Assembly (NCBI GenBank): GCA_963921195.1
Contig: OY992539.1
Span: 103,114,964-103,178,963 of the forward strand
Direction: 5' to 3'
Length of the DNA stretch: 64,000 nt
Source of the DNA: Pegoplata infirma
Lineage: Eukaryota > Arthropoda > Insecta > Diptera > Anthomyiidae
Below, one piece after another: positions 33,803-45,035 of the stretch. The notes below the pieces were generated by a model that was not told the origin of the DNA, searched no databases, and saw nothing but the letters and a program-made list of their open reading frames with translations. The position numbers and the translations under genes were made by a program. Each line of letters opens with the position of its first letter. The first letter of the stretch is position 1.

Positions 33803-35154
33803 TTAGCGGAGAACTCCATAAATTTGCAATGCTCCATATGCTGCGCGTCCTTTCTTTATACGAGAGTTAATATCTTCTCTTGTTCCGCCGTTGTTATTAA
33901 TAATGCTGCCTAAATAACAAAATGAGTTTACTATTTCGATTTCTGCGCCAGAAATAGTAAAGTTCTGGGGTGGGTTGGCGTTAATGCATAAAATCTTAGT
34001 TTTTGCTATATTGATCATTAGACCTGATTTTGCAGCATGATCTTTAACAGCTTGCAACTTCAAAGATAGATCAGTGTGCTTATGAGATAAAAGACAAATG
34101 TCGTCAGCGTAGTCTAAATCACCCAGACTGCCTTGCATACCCCATTGAATACCGCCAGACTCCTTCATTACGTTCTTCATCGTCACGTCCAGTACTATAT
34201 TGAAAAGCAGCGGAGACAATACGCAGCCTTGTCGCACTCCAGTCAGAATCATCACTCTTTCTCCAACTTGGTCTTCATGCAAAATTCGGCAACTGGCGTC
34301 GTTATATAACCCCTTGACCATATTAATAATTTTCTGGGGAACACCTTTGCAAACCAATGCCTTCCAAATAGCCTCATGTTGTAGGGTATCAAACGCTCTT
34401 TCAAAATCTATAAACCCAAGGTATAATGGAGTTCTGAATTCAACAGATTGTTCCACAATGATACGAAGGCTATTTACGTGATCAATGCCTGATCTGCGAG
34501 GACGAAATCCAGCCTGTTCTCTACTTAACAGAGGTTCTAAAGAATCTGAGAGTCGCTTGCTTATTATGTGAGCCAGTATCTTAGTTATCGAGTTAAGTAA
34601 TATAATGCCTCTCCAATTTCTACACTCTGTTAGATTTCCTTTTTTTGGAAGCTTTACAATAATGCCTTCTTTTAGTTCACTGGGTAGGTTTTCACAATCC
34701 CAGAATTTCTTTATTAGCGGAAAAATCAAACGAGAGCTTGTATTTGGGTCCGCCATTAATAAGTCAGGTGGTATATTATCAGGCCCAGCGGCTTTGTTGC
34801 TACGAAGCGATTTGATGGCCGAAACTATTTCGGGGAGACCTGGGCAATCGCAAGAGATGTCGTTTCTTATGGTATGATTAGTGCAGTCGCACGATATATC
34901 TATGGCGGGGCCAGGATTTGAAAGTAAATCAGAGTAGTATTCTATCCATATTAGTAGTTGTTCGTTCTTTGATGTTGTGAGTTCACCGTTTGTATTTTGA
35001 AGAGGCCTAGTTGCACACATTTTTCTTCCTGATAATTCACGTGTTGTCTTATACAGATCCCTAGTACGATTTGTGTCGGCTGCAGCTTGGGCCTGAAGTG
35101 CTAGTTTATTCATCCATTCACGTTTATCATTTCGAGCGCTTTTCTTAACTAAAC
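33803..35154 (-). pseudogene. LINE reverse transcriptase domain
   Basis: A long open frame with the ordered motifs of a non-LTR reverse transcriptase (residue numbers counted from the Met at 35173): KAAGPDNIPPDLL near 128-139, AGFRPRRS 221-228, FIDFERAFD with the first catalytic Asp near 256, GVRQGCVLSPLLFN 312-325, and YADD 355-358 with the catalytic Asp pair. It would copy the element RNA at the nicked target site. The first six to seven codons of the apparent frame belong to the inserted Transib-type element and its target repeat. LINE sequence proper resumes at CLVKKSARN, before 35154. The frame is lost after GALQ at about 33845. The domain looks complete, but the gene is separated from its endonuclease by the insertion. 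Confidence 0.9.
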
Positions 35155-35159
35155 AGTCG

Positions 35160-36935
35160 CACATTGGGTTCAAATGATGCCAAAGTGGCGATTAATTGAA
35201 ATTTATAAATGAAGTTTTTGTTATAAAATTTGGTATGGGGTAAAAGTAGATAACATTCTGCAACACTAGTTATCAAAATCAATCAACTAAGTTTTTTACT
35301 TTTTTTTCGGTGAGCTGTCAAAGTTAACAAATTATTGCAGTTTTTGAAAAAAGTAAAAAAATTGAAATTTTTTACAATTTAAGCGATTATTAGTGGTATT
35401 AAGTGTTTTAAAAGAAAATCTTTTATAATGGAACCATAAACACCAGGGATTAAGCTAAATTTTTAAATTTTTTTGTTTATAAAAATTGTGTCTCAATGTT
35501 TTTAATAATTTTTTTTAAAAAGGGTACAAAATTGGGATATTTTCCATATTTAATGGGCCACACATATTAAGTTAGTAATAGTTGGATTTAGTTTTGTGGA
35601 TTTCAAAAAAGTATAGGATATCAGCTTTTATTTAAAAGAACAAAAAGTACGGACAATGCCAGGCCCTTTTTTTTATTCCCATTTTTGTGTAAAAAGTCTG
35701 GGTATCATTTATTAAACAAATCCATTATATGTGTGTTTATACCCATCAACTACAGTATGGGCTTACACTCACTTTGTCATTCCATATGTAACGCATCGAA
35801 ATATGGGTCTAAGACCCAACAAAGTGTATATTATTGATCACTGATCGATTCTAAGACATTCTGTGACTAACCGTGTGTCCGTCAGTCCGTCTGTTGTTGA
35901 GCACACCATAAAGTACATAAAACAAGAGCTAGAATCCTGAAGTTTGTCACAAATATGTATAATGATCATAGGCTGGTTAAGTTCTTGAACGAGCAAAATC
36001 GGACTAGGGGGGAAAAAGTTCCCCCTTGAAGAACTAAAACCACCCCAGAAAAATATTTTTTTTACAAGTTTAATTTGTATATTTGTTCAATAAATGAAAT
36101 ATTTTAATGCCATATGAAGTTCATCGACCTGAATTTGAACCAAGGGGGATCAGGAAAGCCAATTTTTTCGGTCCGCCCCTTTTTGGGGGCGTGTATAGAA
36201 AAAATAATTTAAATAATGATAAATTTGTATTAATTAGGTGCAAAAACTGACATCTATTTTTTTGGCAACGTTTATCGCGAGGGGAAGGTGTCCCCCATAG
36301 TCTCCCGGTAAACCCCCCCCCCCCCCCCTACGCGAAAAAAACGTCTCCTCCATTTGTTTTTTTGTAGCTTTATACATGTTCAAGGGTTTCGTTTTTTTTT
36401 CCAAAAACTTAAAAAACGATTAAAAGATTAAAAAAAAAATTTTTTTGTTAAATTTTTTTTTTCTAAAATCATGTGTTTTTATGTATTTATGATAATTCCT
36501 TAATACAAAACTATAATATTCCCATAAATCACTTTTTTCAGATAAATTTGTACATTTATGAGATTTTGTGAAAAACAAAAATTGGATTTAAAAAAAAAAT
36601 TATAATAATATAAATACATATTATGCGTTTTTTCTTTAATTACTTTGAGAGCACATTATGTGCACTTTAATTTCCATTTTTTTTTTTATTAATTTATCGC
36701 TTTTCATTCCAAAGTTACAGCAAAAATTGCTGTAACTTTGGAATGAAAAATAAAAAAAAATAAAAAATAAAAAAACGCCTAACAGGTTAAAAAAAATTTT
36801 TTTTTTCCAATTTTTTTTTTCCAAAATGTGTATTTTTACGTGTTTATATTATGTCATCAATAAAAAAATATAATATTCTAAAACTACTGCTTATCTGAAT
36901 TAATCGCCATTTTGGGTACCATCGAACCCACTGTG
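35160..36935. mobile_element. Non-autonomous Transib-type element inside the LINE, 1776 bp
   Basis: Left end CACATTGGGTTC and right end (read inward) CACAGTGGGTTC. The inverted similarity extends about 38 bp through GGCGATTAATT. It is flanked by a perfect 5-bp duplication AGTCG (35155-35159 and 36936-36940; CGACT on the other strand). CAC(A/T)RTG ends and GC-rich 5-bp duplications define Transib, the DNA-transposon family related to RAG1. CACAGTG is also the vertebrate recombination-signal heptamer. Removing the element and one repeat rejoins the LINE frame across LAD and CLVKK. It contains a mini-me fragment (35744-36375) and no transposase. Confidence 0.85.
35744..36375 (+). mobile_element. 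mini-me-like element, diverged
   Basis: TACCCATCAACTACAGTATG, AACGCATCGAAATATGGGTC, GATCGATTCTAAGACATTCT, then a short GTCCGTCAGTCCGTCTGT tract and the GGGGAAAAAGTTCCCCCTTG block, all in mini-me order. The terminal hairpin is eroded. It lies inside the Transib-type element, so the LINE, Transib and mini-me are nested. Confidence 0.6.
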
Positions 36936-36940
36936 AGTCG

Positions 36941-38112
36941 GCTAAACTGTATTTCTGTTGCCATTCCTCTTTACTTAATCTCGTCTTGGCACGATTAACA
37001 CCATTCTTTATTTCCCTTCTTTCATTAATAAGGTTCCAGGTATTATCCGATATCCACTTCTTACGCTTAGGCACCTTGTGTCCTAGGGTTTGTTCGGCAG
37101 CGTCATGAAACGTTTTACTGATGGTACTCCAATCTGAGCAGTTAACTTGGAAAATGTTTTGTGCGGCATTACTTAATGCAACAGTGAAATTATTCTGAAT
37201 GGTAGGATCCTTTAGTTTTTCTACCTCAAAGCGTCGTTTCTGAGCAACCGTATTTTTCTTTATTGCTGCTATCTTCAGACGGATTGTGGCCACTATTAGG
37301 TGATGGTCGCTCCCTATATCCGCTCCACGTTTGTTTCTCACATCTAACAAAGATCCTCGCCAGATGTGGCTGATGGCTATGTGGTCAATTTGATTCTCAG
37401 TTCGGTTATCTGGGGAGACCCAAGACACTTTGTGTACCCGTTTGTGGGGGAAAAGGGTGCCGCCTATGCACATGTTGTTGTTTGAACACATTTCCGTAAA
37501 AAGTTCTCCGTTTTCGGTCATTCTGGAACCTAGACCGTGCCTACCCATTACGTTTTCGAGGCCCTCATTATTTGCTCCTAGCTGTGCGTTGAAATCTCCC
37601 ATTATCACCATAATATCACCCTTTCTCACACTGGAAGTCACCTTGGATAAGCAACTATAAAATTCTTCTTTGATACCGTAGTCAGCTAATTCTGTTGGTG
37701 CGTAACACTGAATGATAGTAATGTTTCTTACACGCGTACGTAGTCTTATGGAGATAATTCTATCTGAGTGTGCTTTCCAGTCAATTAATGCGCTGTATGC
37801 AGATTTTGAGAGGAGAAAACCAACTCCACCTTCTCTTTTCCCACCAGACGGTTTCCCAGAATATAAAAACTTAAGCCCTTCCGGAGCGTTAAACTCACCC
37901 ACATTACTCCATCTTGTTTCACATAAACCAAGAAATAATAGATTGTATTTTACAAACTCCTTACATAAATTTTCCATTTTCGATGGCTGCAGCAAAGTGC
38001 GGACGTTCCATGTTCCAACTCGTGATCCATATTTCATGCTTAAGGTCGTCGTCTTATAATCCATTGTTTTTCTTTTATTTTTTGAAATTTTCGTTGTGGT
38101 TTCGTTAATCAT
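36941..38112 (-). pseudogene. LINE apurinic-type endonuclease domain (EEP fold)
   Basis: The open frame carries exonuclease-endonuclease-phosphatase signatures in order: GTWNVRTL (33-40), LCETRW with the metal-binding Glu (63-68), CYAPTE (136-141), MGDFNAQLG (171-179), ENQIDHI (239-245) and GSDHHLI (267-273). The domain nicks target DNA to prime reverse transcription. All expected blocks are present and uninterrupted. After SLAD the frame runs into the inserted element at 36935 and ends in non-LINE sequence. Host proteins named craniofacial development protein 2-like in databases often match this domain, but here the adjacent RT shows it is a retrotransposon. Confidence 0.9.
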
Positions 38113-38136
38113 ATTGCATTTGAGGTAAGCAGGAGA

Positions 38137-38385
38137 TTAACCTACTGTACCCGATCCTGGTGCTAGGGCTGCTAGCAAAGCCTCCAGGCTTGCTTTACTT
38201 TGAACCTTAAAAGGTGCAAAGTTTCCAAGTGGTCTACCTAACTGAGACTGTGCACGCCGCCGTTGGTTCTTTGAGAATTCATCCGCCGCCAATGCTACAA
38301 TTTGCCCTTGGGTACAAACAGTTGCTAGTGTTTTCTCCACCTCAGGTATTTCATTTCCCTGATACCACCCACGGATGACAGGCAT
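38137..38385 (-). CDS. Small frame in LINE leader, doubtful
   Basis: 82 codons immediately upstream of the endonuclease frame. The sequence is GC-richer than the window and biased in composition (VALAADEFSKNQRRRAQSQL, then a Leu/Ala-rich C-terminus). I recognise no domain. It could be a short first ORF of the LINE or simply 5' untranslated sequence that happens to be open. Its position, orientation and base composition tie it to the LINE and not to a host gene. Confidence 0.35.
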   Translation of the reverse strand: MPVIRGWYQGNEIPEVEKTLATVCTQGQIVALAADEFSKNQRRRAQSQLGRPLGNFAPFKVQSKASLEALLAALAPGSGTVG

Positions 38386-38455
38386 TCATGGGAGGCGTTC
38401 CCTATTCGAAGGGAGGCACCCGATGGGGGAACTAGCAAAACCCCACACGGGATTA

Positions 38456-39046
38456 TTTTAAAATAACTAAACTAATATTCTATACTGACTTAATGTTAAA
38501 AACTTATTATACTACAAACAAATTGCAAATGAATAGTGCGTTTTAGAATTAATCTTTTTTTTTTTTAAATTGATAAATGCAACAAATAATTTCTGAAAAT
38601 GTGATAACATATTGGTAATTTTTTCAGATATTTGATTTAAAATTTTTTGAATGAGTCATGAAAATTTAATTTATATGTTTCTTAAATTAAAATTATACAA
38701 ACAAACTTCAGGAGTTTCGACTTATTTCCAAATAATTGTTTCCCTATGTGCAGCACACAAAATTCGATTTTGAGAATACAACTTTTTTGACTTTAAATAA
38801 TTTAAGTAAATTTAAAAAAATTATGTAACTTTATCAGTAAAACTTATAATTTCTTCCTTTTTTTGAGTTATGAATGCATAAATAAGAATCTAAAAATCGT
38901 TTACTTCAAAATAAAGTTTTTTTTAATAAGTGATGATAAATCACGTCACATCATCTTAAGCAAATCATACACACTTCATTGATGCACTTCTGGCCTATAT
39001 GTCATAAACTTTTTCTCATTTCGTTATTTTACTACCCGAGTAAATT
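38456..39046. other. AT-rich stretch without a recognised feature
   Basis: Nothing supported beyond poly-A/T runs between the LINE leader and the mini-me fragment. Confidence 0.5.
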
Positions 39047-39142
39047 TTTATACCATCCAACAACAGTATGGGGGTAAAATCGCTTTGTTTTCCCTATGCC
39101 ATAGAAATATATTTCGATGGCAATATATATTTGTTAAGGATG
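39047..39142 (+). mobile_element. mini-me 5' fragment
   Basis: TATACCATCCAACAACAGTA followed by eroded versions of the GTCATTCC... and TTTCGATGG... blocks. It is cut off at 39142 by FB-B sequence, the same relationship seen at 56861-56954. Confidence 0.5.
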
Positions 39143-39480
39143 GGGCATTCCATGCCAAATCGCACACTTTCGGATCCAACCCCTTTCCACTAAATTCATT
39201 TTAGGATATGTTGTAGTACGTATCAAATGTAACTTAGACACCAATTTTTCATGTTGGTTTTGAGTAGTCAATTTTTCAAAATAGCAATTTTTTCAAAAAA
39301 ATTAAGAAATTGAAATTTTCAATTAATTTTGACCCGTAAATATATTGGTATCTTAAAAAGAGTTGGATAACATTTTGCTGGTATTTAAATGTAGTTTTAG
39401 AAAAAAAATATAAAAAAATTATTCGAAGTAGCTATCACTTATTTTTAACGTTTAAAATTTAAAATTTTGAAAAATTTCGA
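39143..39480 (+). mobile_element. Half of foldback FB-B
   Basis: GATGGGGCATTCCATGCCAA, ACCAATTTTTCATGTTGG, GAGTAGTCAATTTTTCAAAA and GAAATTTTCAATTAATTTTG match the left arm of the complete FB-B at 56955-58993 in the same order, but the second arm is missing. It is followed by FB-D-like sequence (39480-39610). Confidence 0.6.
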
Positions 39481-40697
39481 CCTATCTTTTGAGAAGAGAT
39501 CACGCCATTATTACATTTTCTATGTACTGGCCATTTTCAATGAACAACCAGTTTCAATTGAGCTGAAACACCTCAATTCAACCGACGAGTTGACCGCAGA
39601 CAAAAAAAAAATTTTCTAAGGGAAAATACACTGCTTTTTCTTTTCTGTCACTATGTTTCTATTAATATTAAAAGTTGCAATGAAGTCTCCATCCTGAAAA
39701 TTTAAACTTAAGTACTATAGGTTACCCTTAATAACATATAATTTTTCCAAAATTTTCAAAATATCGTTTTTGAGATATAGCTCTCCAAAAATTAAGGTTA
39801 AAATCAATGACCTTAGACCTTTTTCAAAAAAAATATTGGGGAATGCCATTTTAAAGGGTGTCTCATTACCTATTATTGGCAACCAGACTAAGACCTGTAT
39901 TGTTATTATTTTTCGAGTTATCTTTATTTATTTCACAACACTTTTGTCAAATATGAGTCATTCCACACCAACTGTTCCACTACAGAAAAACCATGGTGGT
40001 TTCAATAGGATATCATTTGCAAAGTATTCGCCCTTAGGGCACTATTAAATAACAAAAATAAAATTTAAGATTTTTCAAAAAGTGGGCCTTGGAGGCATGG
40101 TCAAAAATTGAAAATTTCAGCATTTTTTGCCTAAGTATCTTTATTTCAATATTTATGCTTTAAAATAAATGTTTTTTAAAGATTTTTGTATGGGCAATCG
40201 ATTAAAAAAATAAAAATTGGAAAATTTTCAGAAGAAGTTCTGAATATTTTAAATTTAAATTTAAACTTTTTATATCAAAAAATATGCCACAATTTTATTT
40301 TTTTTACATGTTTAAAAAATAGTTAAGGTGTATATCTATCTGTTCTGAAATTTTCAGAGATGCATTTTTCCTTGTTTTCGAGAAAAAAAATGTTGAACAT
40401 TGCACTATGCTAATAATTTACAATAATGGGGTATATAACACCGTCCGACAAATTTCAAATTTTGGCTGTACACAAGAACCGGACTAAAAAATTCTGAGAG
40501 TACGGCCGAAAATAAAATACCCGTGTCTCCCTGTTTTTTTAGATCAATTCGCGTTTTCGCGAAAAATGCAAAAAAAAAAAAATTCGCACTATAGAAAAAA
40601 TTCACTACAGTCAGAAAGTGGGTATAAAAATAACATTCCCGTATCTCTCAGGTTTTTTAAATCAGTTCGCGTTTTTTCGCGAAAATGCAAAAAAAAA

Positions 40698-41866
40698 CAA
40701 GTAGAAAAATTAAATTCGACTTGGTCGAATCTATGAATACCCTCCACAATGTTACCTGATAAATAGTAATTTTCTAAAAAAAAATTCAAAAAATTGCATT
40801 ACCAATTTTTTATTAGAAATATGTATATTATTTTGAGTCAAACTTTCTTTTAATCAATCAAATTTTTTTGAGTGTAAAATTTTTTGACTGTCAACATTTT
40901 TTTGAGTCTGCCATTTCATTCAAAAAAAAAATAATAATGTTTACATTTTTTTTTTTGAGTGTAACATTTTTTTTGAGTGTAAATATTTTTTTAGTGTACA
41001 ATTTCTTTGAGTAACAAATTACTTTGTAAAATATTTTTGTTGTTTTATACCTACATGTAATACAAAAAATAACTATTTCACATATTTTCCTTGTTTATAT
41101 TACCATCCTCTTCTTTAAAAACCAAAAACAAATTAACATTCAATCATACACATATACTTTATTTGATTTTTTCCCGTTACATACAGTTACACTAACAATA
41201 ACAAACAATAACAAATATTTACTTGTCTAACAACTAAACTGCACCCCACGAGTCGTGGGCCACGACAAGAAAACAAACAACAACAAGTTTTACAAAACTG
41301 GTATTTCACCATGCTTTTAAAACTTGTTTAACGAGTTTTCAACAGTTTAAGGTGAAACAAATCTGAAATTCAGTGCTTTGCTTATAACTTTTGAACCACT
41401 GAACCGATTTTGCTGAAATTCAAAACCAAACAGCCTTGGGGAACGACAAATTTATATGCTGAGCTTCAGCCCCCTCAGAATTGTCTTTCGAAAGTTATAG
41501 TGGTTTTAATCTTGTAAATTCGAAAAATACCCTTGCCGAAATTTACTATTTTGCTCATAACTTTTGAACCACTGGACCGATTTCTCTGGATTGCAATACC
41601 AACCTGACCCGGTAAATGGAGAACATATATGTCAAACTTCAGGAGCCTCCGTAAAGTCTTTCAAAAGTTAGCGTGTTTTCAACGGACAGACAGACAGACG
41701 GACGGACGGACGGACGGACGGACGGACATCGCTAGATCGACTTAAAATCGATCAAGGATCATGAATATATATACTTTATGGGGTCCTAGACCAATATTTC
41801 GATGTGTTACAAACGGAATGACAAACTTATATATACCCTCTATCACTAGAGTGGAGGGTATAAAAA
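40698..41866 (-). mobile_element. mini-me-like element, variant with TTCGAC/GTCGAA hairpin
   Basis: On the minus strand it runs from TATACCCTCCACTCTAGTG through CATCGAAATATTGGTC, TATATATTCATGATCC, a GATGTCC(GTCC)n(GTCT)n tract (near 41690-41730) and two similar GAACC(A/G)CTG(A/G)ACCGATTT-containing stretches to the hairpin ATTCGACCAAGTCGAAT. It is a longer subfamily (about 1.17 kb) than the copies at 1759 and 55283. The stretch 40860-41000 has TTTTTTTGAGTGTAA words. Confidence 0.65.
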
Positions 41867-41879
41867 TATAGTGTTAAAT

Positions 41880-42535
41880 TGTGTTTCACAAAAGAAGTGT
41901 GAAATAAGTCGAAAAAATATGGAAAATTTACTTCTGAGAAAAACAGTGTTAACAGATAAGTTCAGTAGAATTTAATGATGGTTCTTTTCTTGGAATATAT
42001 TAACCCTCTATCTGCAATTTTTAGGGTTAATTTTTGGTATTATTTCAAATACTCAGCTAGAAAAGCATTAAATAGTGCGTTTAAAGGGTTAAAATGTTCC
42101 ACAAAAATCTTTTGCATTAAAATTCACTAGGGGTTGTCAAAGCCCAAAAGTTCGTTAGATGTTAGCAAAATGCTTAAAAAAGTAAAATTGTAAAGTACCA
42201 TATTTTATTAAATTGTGTAACACCACACATATTTACAATTTTACTTTTTTGAGCATTTTGCTAACATCGGACAAATTATTGGCCTTTGACAACTCCTAGT
42301 GAAATTTGATGCAGAACATTTTTGTAGAACATTTTAACCCTTTTTAGGGATGATTTAATGTTTTTCTAGGAGAACATTAGAAATGAGGACATAAATGACC
42401 CCCAAAAATGGGAGATAGAGGGTTAATATATTCCACGAAAAGAACCGTCTTTAAATCTTACTAAAGATATGTTCAAACATTATTTAGCTCACAAGTAGAT
42501 TTAATAAATTTTTCGATTTATTTCACACTACTTTG
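41880..42535. mobile_element. Foldback element FB-F, about 650 bp
   Basis: GGTTCTTTTCTTGGAATATA, TTAACCCTCTATCT, CACTAGGGGTTGTCAAAG and TTTGCTAAC-type blocks each recur inverted on the other side of a centre near 42215. The outer arms pair GTGTGAAATAAGTCGAAAAA with TTTTTCGATTTATTTCACAC. Half copies are in the giant palindrome arms. No coding sequence. Confidence 0.75.
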
Positions 42536-42687
42536 GAAAAATACAACTTTTTTTATTGGCGTTTTTCGCGAAAACACGAATTGATCTAGAAAAACTGGGA
42601 GACACGTGTATTTTATTTTCAGCCCTACTTTCAGAATTTTTTGGTCTGGTCCATGTGTACAAAAGTGTGTTGGACGGTGTAACATAC

Positions 42688-43006
42688 GCGAATGAGTAAT
42701 ATTAACTCTTAAAAAACATTTAAAATAGAGATGTGATCGTACCAATCGAGATGTGATCTCACCAAGGAAATTATTTAAATCACGCATGATAATTTATTTC
42801 GCTCACGGTTAGTCACGCTCACGTGAGTATCGTGCCCGTGACAACATTTTTTCTACTCACGTGAGCGTGCGTGAACGTGAGGAAAATTAAAAATCGTGCG
42901 TGATTAAAACTTTTCCTTCGTGAGCGTGCGTGATCGTCAAAAAAAACTCACCCACAAAAACATCTCTATTTTAAATGTTTTTTAAGAGTTAATATTACTC
43001 ATTCGC
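42688..43006. mobile_element. MITE, 319 bp, perfect 46-bp inverted ends
   Basis: The first 46 bases (GCGAATGAGTAATATTAACT onward to AGAGATG) are exactly complementary to the last 46. The paralogous left arm of FB-E at 40430-40450 is the empty site. The interior is crowded with CGTGA/TCACG words, including CTCACGTGAG, like the hAT-type element at 45808-46332. The flanks give no clear target duplication. Confidence 0.85.
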
Positions 43007-43443
43007 ATAGATAATATACCCCATTATTGTAAATTATAAGCATAGTGCAATGTTCAACATTTTTTTTCTCGAAAACAAGGAAAAAAGCATCTCTGAAAAT
43101 TTCAGAGCAGATAGATATGCACCTTAACTAATTTTTAAACATTTAAAAAAGAAGTAAAATTGTGGCATGTTTTTTGATAAATAAAGTTTAAGTTTAAATT
43201 TAAAAAATTCAGAACTTCTTCTTAAAATTTTCCAATTTTTATTTTTTTAATCGATAGCCCATACAAAAACCTATAAAAAACTTTTATTTTAAAGACATCA
43301 CTGTGTTTCATTTTATTGGCATAAATATTGAAATAAAGATACTTAGGCAAAAAATGCTGAAATTTTCAATTTTTGACCATGCCTACAAAGCCCACTTTTT
43401 GAAAAAACTGAAATTTTATTTGTGTTATTTTATAGTGACCTAA

Positions 43444-43889
43444 AGCCCCTATGACACTACATTTTTTTTGTATTTTATTTTTTATTAATTGATAGAATGA
43501 AACAGCAAAAGAAGAAATGAAAAAGAAACCAAAATAAACAAACAAATAGTGATGATTACTTTTATTTAAATAAAAACCCGCTTAATATATACCAAAAACC
43601 GTCAAAAAACAAAAAAAAATCGCTTCATTTAATGAAAAACAGAAAAGTTGGCAACATTTAATATCATTCATGCGTAAATGTAAAAAAAAATGTAAAATTT
43701 TTACATTTTTTTTGACATTCAATCATTTGATAACCAAATTTATCGATAACACAAGAATAAAATTTGACGTTTACTGTTTTTTTTAGTATGCTTTTACTAT
43801 TCACACTTATTCAGATTTCCTATGGTGATATATTTGCACTGTTCACATAAATTCCATCAATACAAAAAAAATGTAGTGTCATAGGGGCT
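43444..43889. mobile_element. TAA-flanked MITE, 446 bp (PIF/Harbinger-like)
   Basis: Perfect inverted ends of about 29 bp starting AGCCCCTATGACACTACATT. They are flanked by TAA (43441-43443 and 43890-43892). The opposite FB-E arm near 40035 reads CCCTTAGGG without insertion, which confirms the TAA target. A 3-bp TWA-type duplication suggests PIF/Harbinger. No transposase. Confidence 0.8.
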
Positions 43890-43897
43890 TAAGGGCG

Positions 43898-44076
43898 AGC
43901 ACTTAACTCATTACCTTCCGTGACACTCCCATACAAAAGTAAGTAGATATTCAGTAGATAAGAAGTACTCCGAGCTTTCAAACAACTTCCAACTACTTCC
44001 ACGGAGTACTTCTTTTCTACTGAATATCTACTTACATTTGTATGGAGGTGTCGCGATAGGTAATGAGTTAAGTGCT
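43898..44076. mobile_element. Hairpin MITE, 179 bp
   Basis: AGCACTTAACTCATTACC and GGTAATGAGTTAAGTGCT are exact inverses. Inward, AAGTAGATATTCAGTAGA and AAGTACTCCG also pair with their right-hand partners, so almost the whole element is one hairpin with a loop of about 30 bases. It inserted nine bases from the end of the preceding MITE. Confidence 0.8.
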
Positions 44077-44435
44077 GAATATCTATGTATTCTGGAGTAG
44101 AAAAAAATATTTGTGTGTTTTTGTCTTGTGTTTTTTGTTATTTTTGTTGTATTTCATTACATTTGTTATAGTTTTAAAGCACTCCACTGAGAAGTGGTAA
44201 TGACTTTTTTTGCAGGGTACGATTAAGCCAATTTTCAAGACCATATATCTCGGGAAGAAAAACTACCAGAAGTCCAAAATTTTGGCACTATAATTTTTTT
44301 GTAAGGGCCCAACTATATTCCAAGTTTCATCAAATTCGAAAGGGGTAAGGTCAATATTATTGACTCAATAATGCTACGTTTTTCGGTTGAATTGAGGTGT
44401 TTTAACTCAATTGTAAACTTTAAATGAGTTTTCTG

Positions 44436-45035
44436 CACTCAAAATAATTATTCTGTTAAATACTCTGTTAAATGACTGTAGTCTCAATTCGGCAGATATT
44501 TGACAAAGTTATCTGTCGAAATACAGATTTAAAAAAAAATACTTTGTATTTTCTTGTGACTGAAAAACAAAATTTTGTAAAATTGGAGTTACTCGTTAAA
44601 AACTCGTAATTTTCACAAAAATAAAAAGTAAATTTACAATTTGGAAGCATTAAAGCGGGAAGATTTAACAAAATTTTAATTAATTTAATTTTTTTAATTC
44701 TAATTAATGTTTTTGAAGCCGAGAAGTTTTACTCATAAAATTGATTTAACTAAAACTTTGTAAATTTACAGTTTTTTTTTTTTGTAAAATTTTGGACTCA
44801 TAAAAAGCATTTAACTAAAACTTTGTAAATTTACAAAGTTTTTTTTGGTAAGATTCTTTTTGGCTTAATCAATATTTTACAGATAATTCTGTAAATTTAC
44901 AGTTTTTTTTATCGAAATCATTTTACAGAGTTTTCTTCATAAAATAACAAAAATCTTGCTGGTTGGAAATCTATGGTATTTTCTGCTGGCTCAGTAGAGT
45001 ATCTTTGTAATTTAACAGAGTGATTATTTTGAGTG
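44436..45035. mobile_element. MITE, 600 bp, CACTCAAAATAATTATTCTG ends
   Basis: CACTCAAAATAATTATTCTG at the left and GAGTGATTATTTTGAGTG at the right are inverted, flanked by TG on both sides (44434-44435, 45036-45037). Related FB-D sequence at 28630-28660 shows the empty site TTTTCTGTAAAATC. Interior words TTTACAGAGTTTT and TTTGTAAATTTACAAAG match the other CACTC elements. The 67-codon frame 44468-44671 is spurious. Confidence 0.75.

Larger units (their letters stand above)
33340..38455 (-). mobile_element. Non-LTR retrotransposon (LINE), interrupted and decayed
   Basis: Read on the minus strand: a GC-richer leader (38390-38455), a possible small frame (38385-38137), an endonuclease region, a reverse transcriptase region and a C-terminal region that stops at the very 3' end. 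A short AT-rich simple-repeat tail (AATAAAAGGAATAAATAT) follows. A stop codon a few bases from a simple-repeat tail, with endonuclease and RT in one frame, is typical of RTE-like elements, so I lean to that clade without certainty. The body is split by a Transib-type element (35160-36935) and has at least one frameshift (near 33845). Confidence 0.85.
39950..44090. mobile_element. Foldback element FB-E with four to five nested insertions
   Basis: The left arm (39950-40590) and right arm (42540-44090) are inverted copies. AAAAAGTGGGCCTTGGAGGC pairs with the CATGCCTACAAAGCCCACTT region, CATTGCACTATGCTAATAAT with ATTATAAGCATAGTGCAATG, and GCCGAAAATAAAATACCCGT with CGTGTATTTTATTTTCAGCC. Nested inside are a mini-me copy (40698-41866), FB-F (41880-42535), a MITE with 46-bp ends (42688-43006), a TAA-flanked MITE (43444-43889) and a hairpin (43898-44076). 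A diverged half copy is at 52190-52705. Confidence 0.7.

Noticed and set aside
34200..34877. Plus-strand frames inside the reverse transcriptase region
   Set aside because: Antisense shadows of the LINE frame, which has all RT motifs on the minus strand.
37430..38108. Plus-strand frames inside the endonuclease region
   Set aside because: Antisense shadows of the LINE endonuclease frame.
36844..38112. Host gene resembling craniofacial development protein 2
   Set aside because: Database names of that kind attach to LINE endonucleases. Here the matching reverse transcriptase follows on the same strand once the insertion is discounted.
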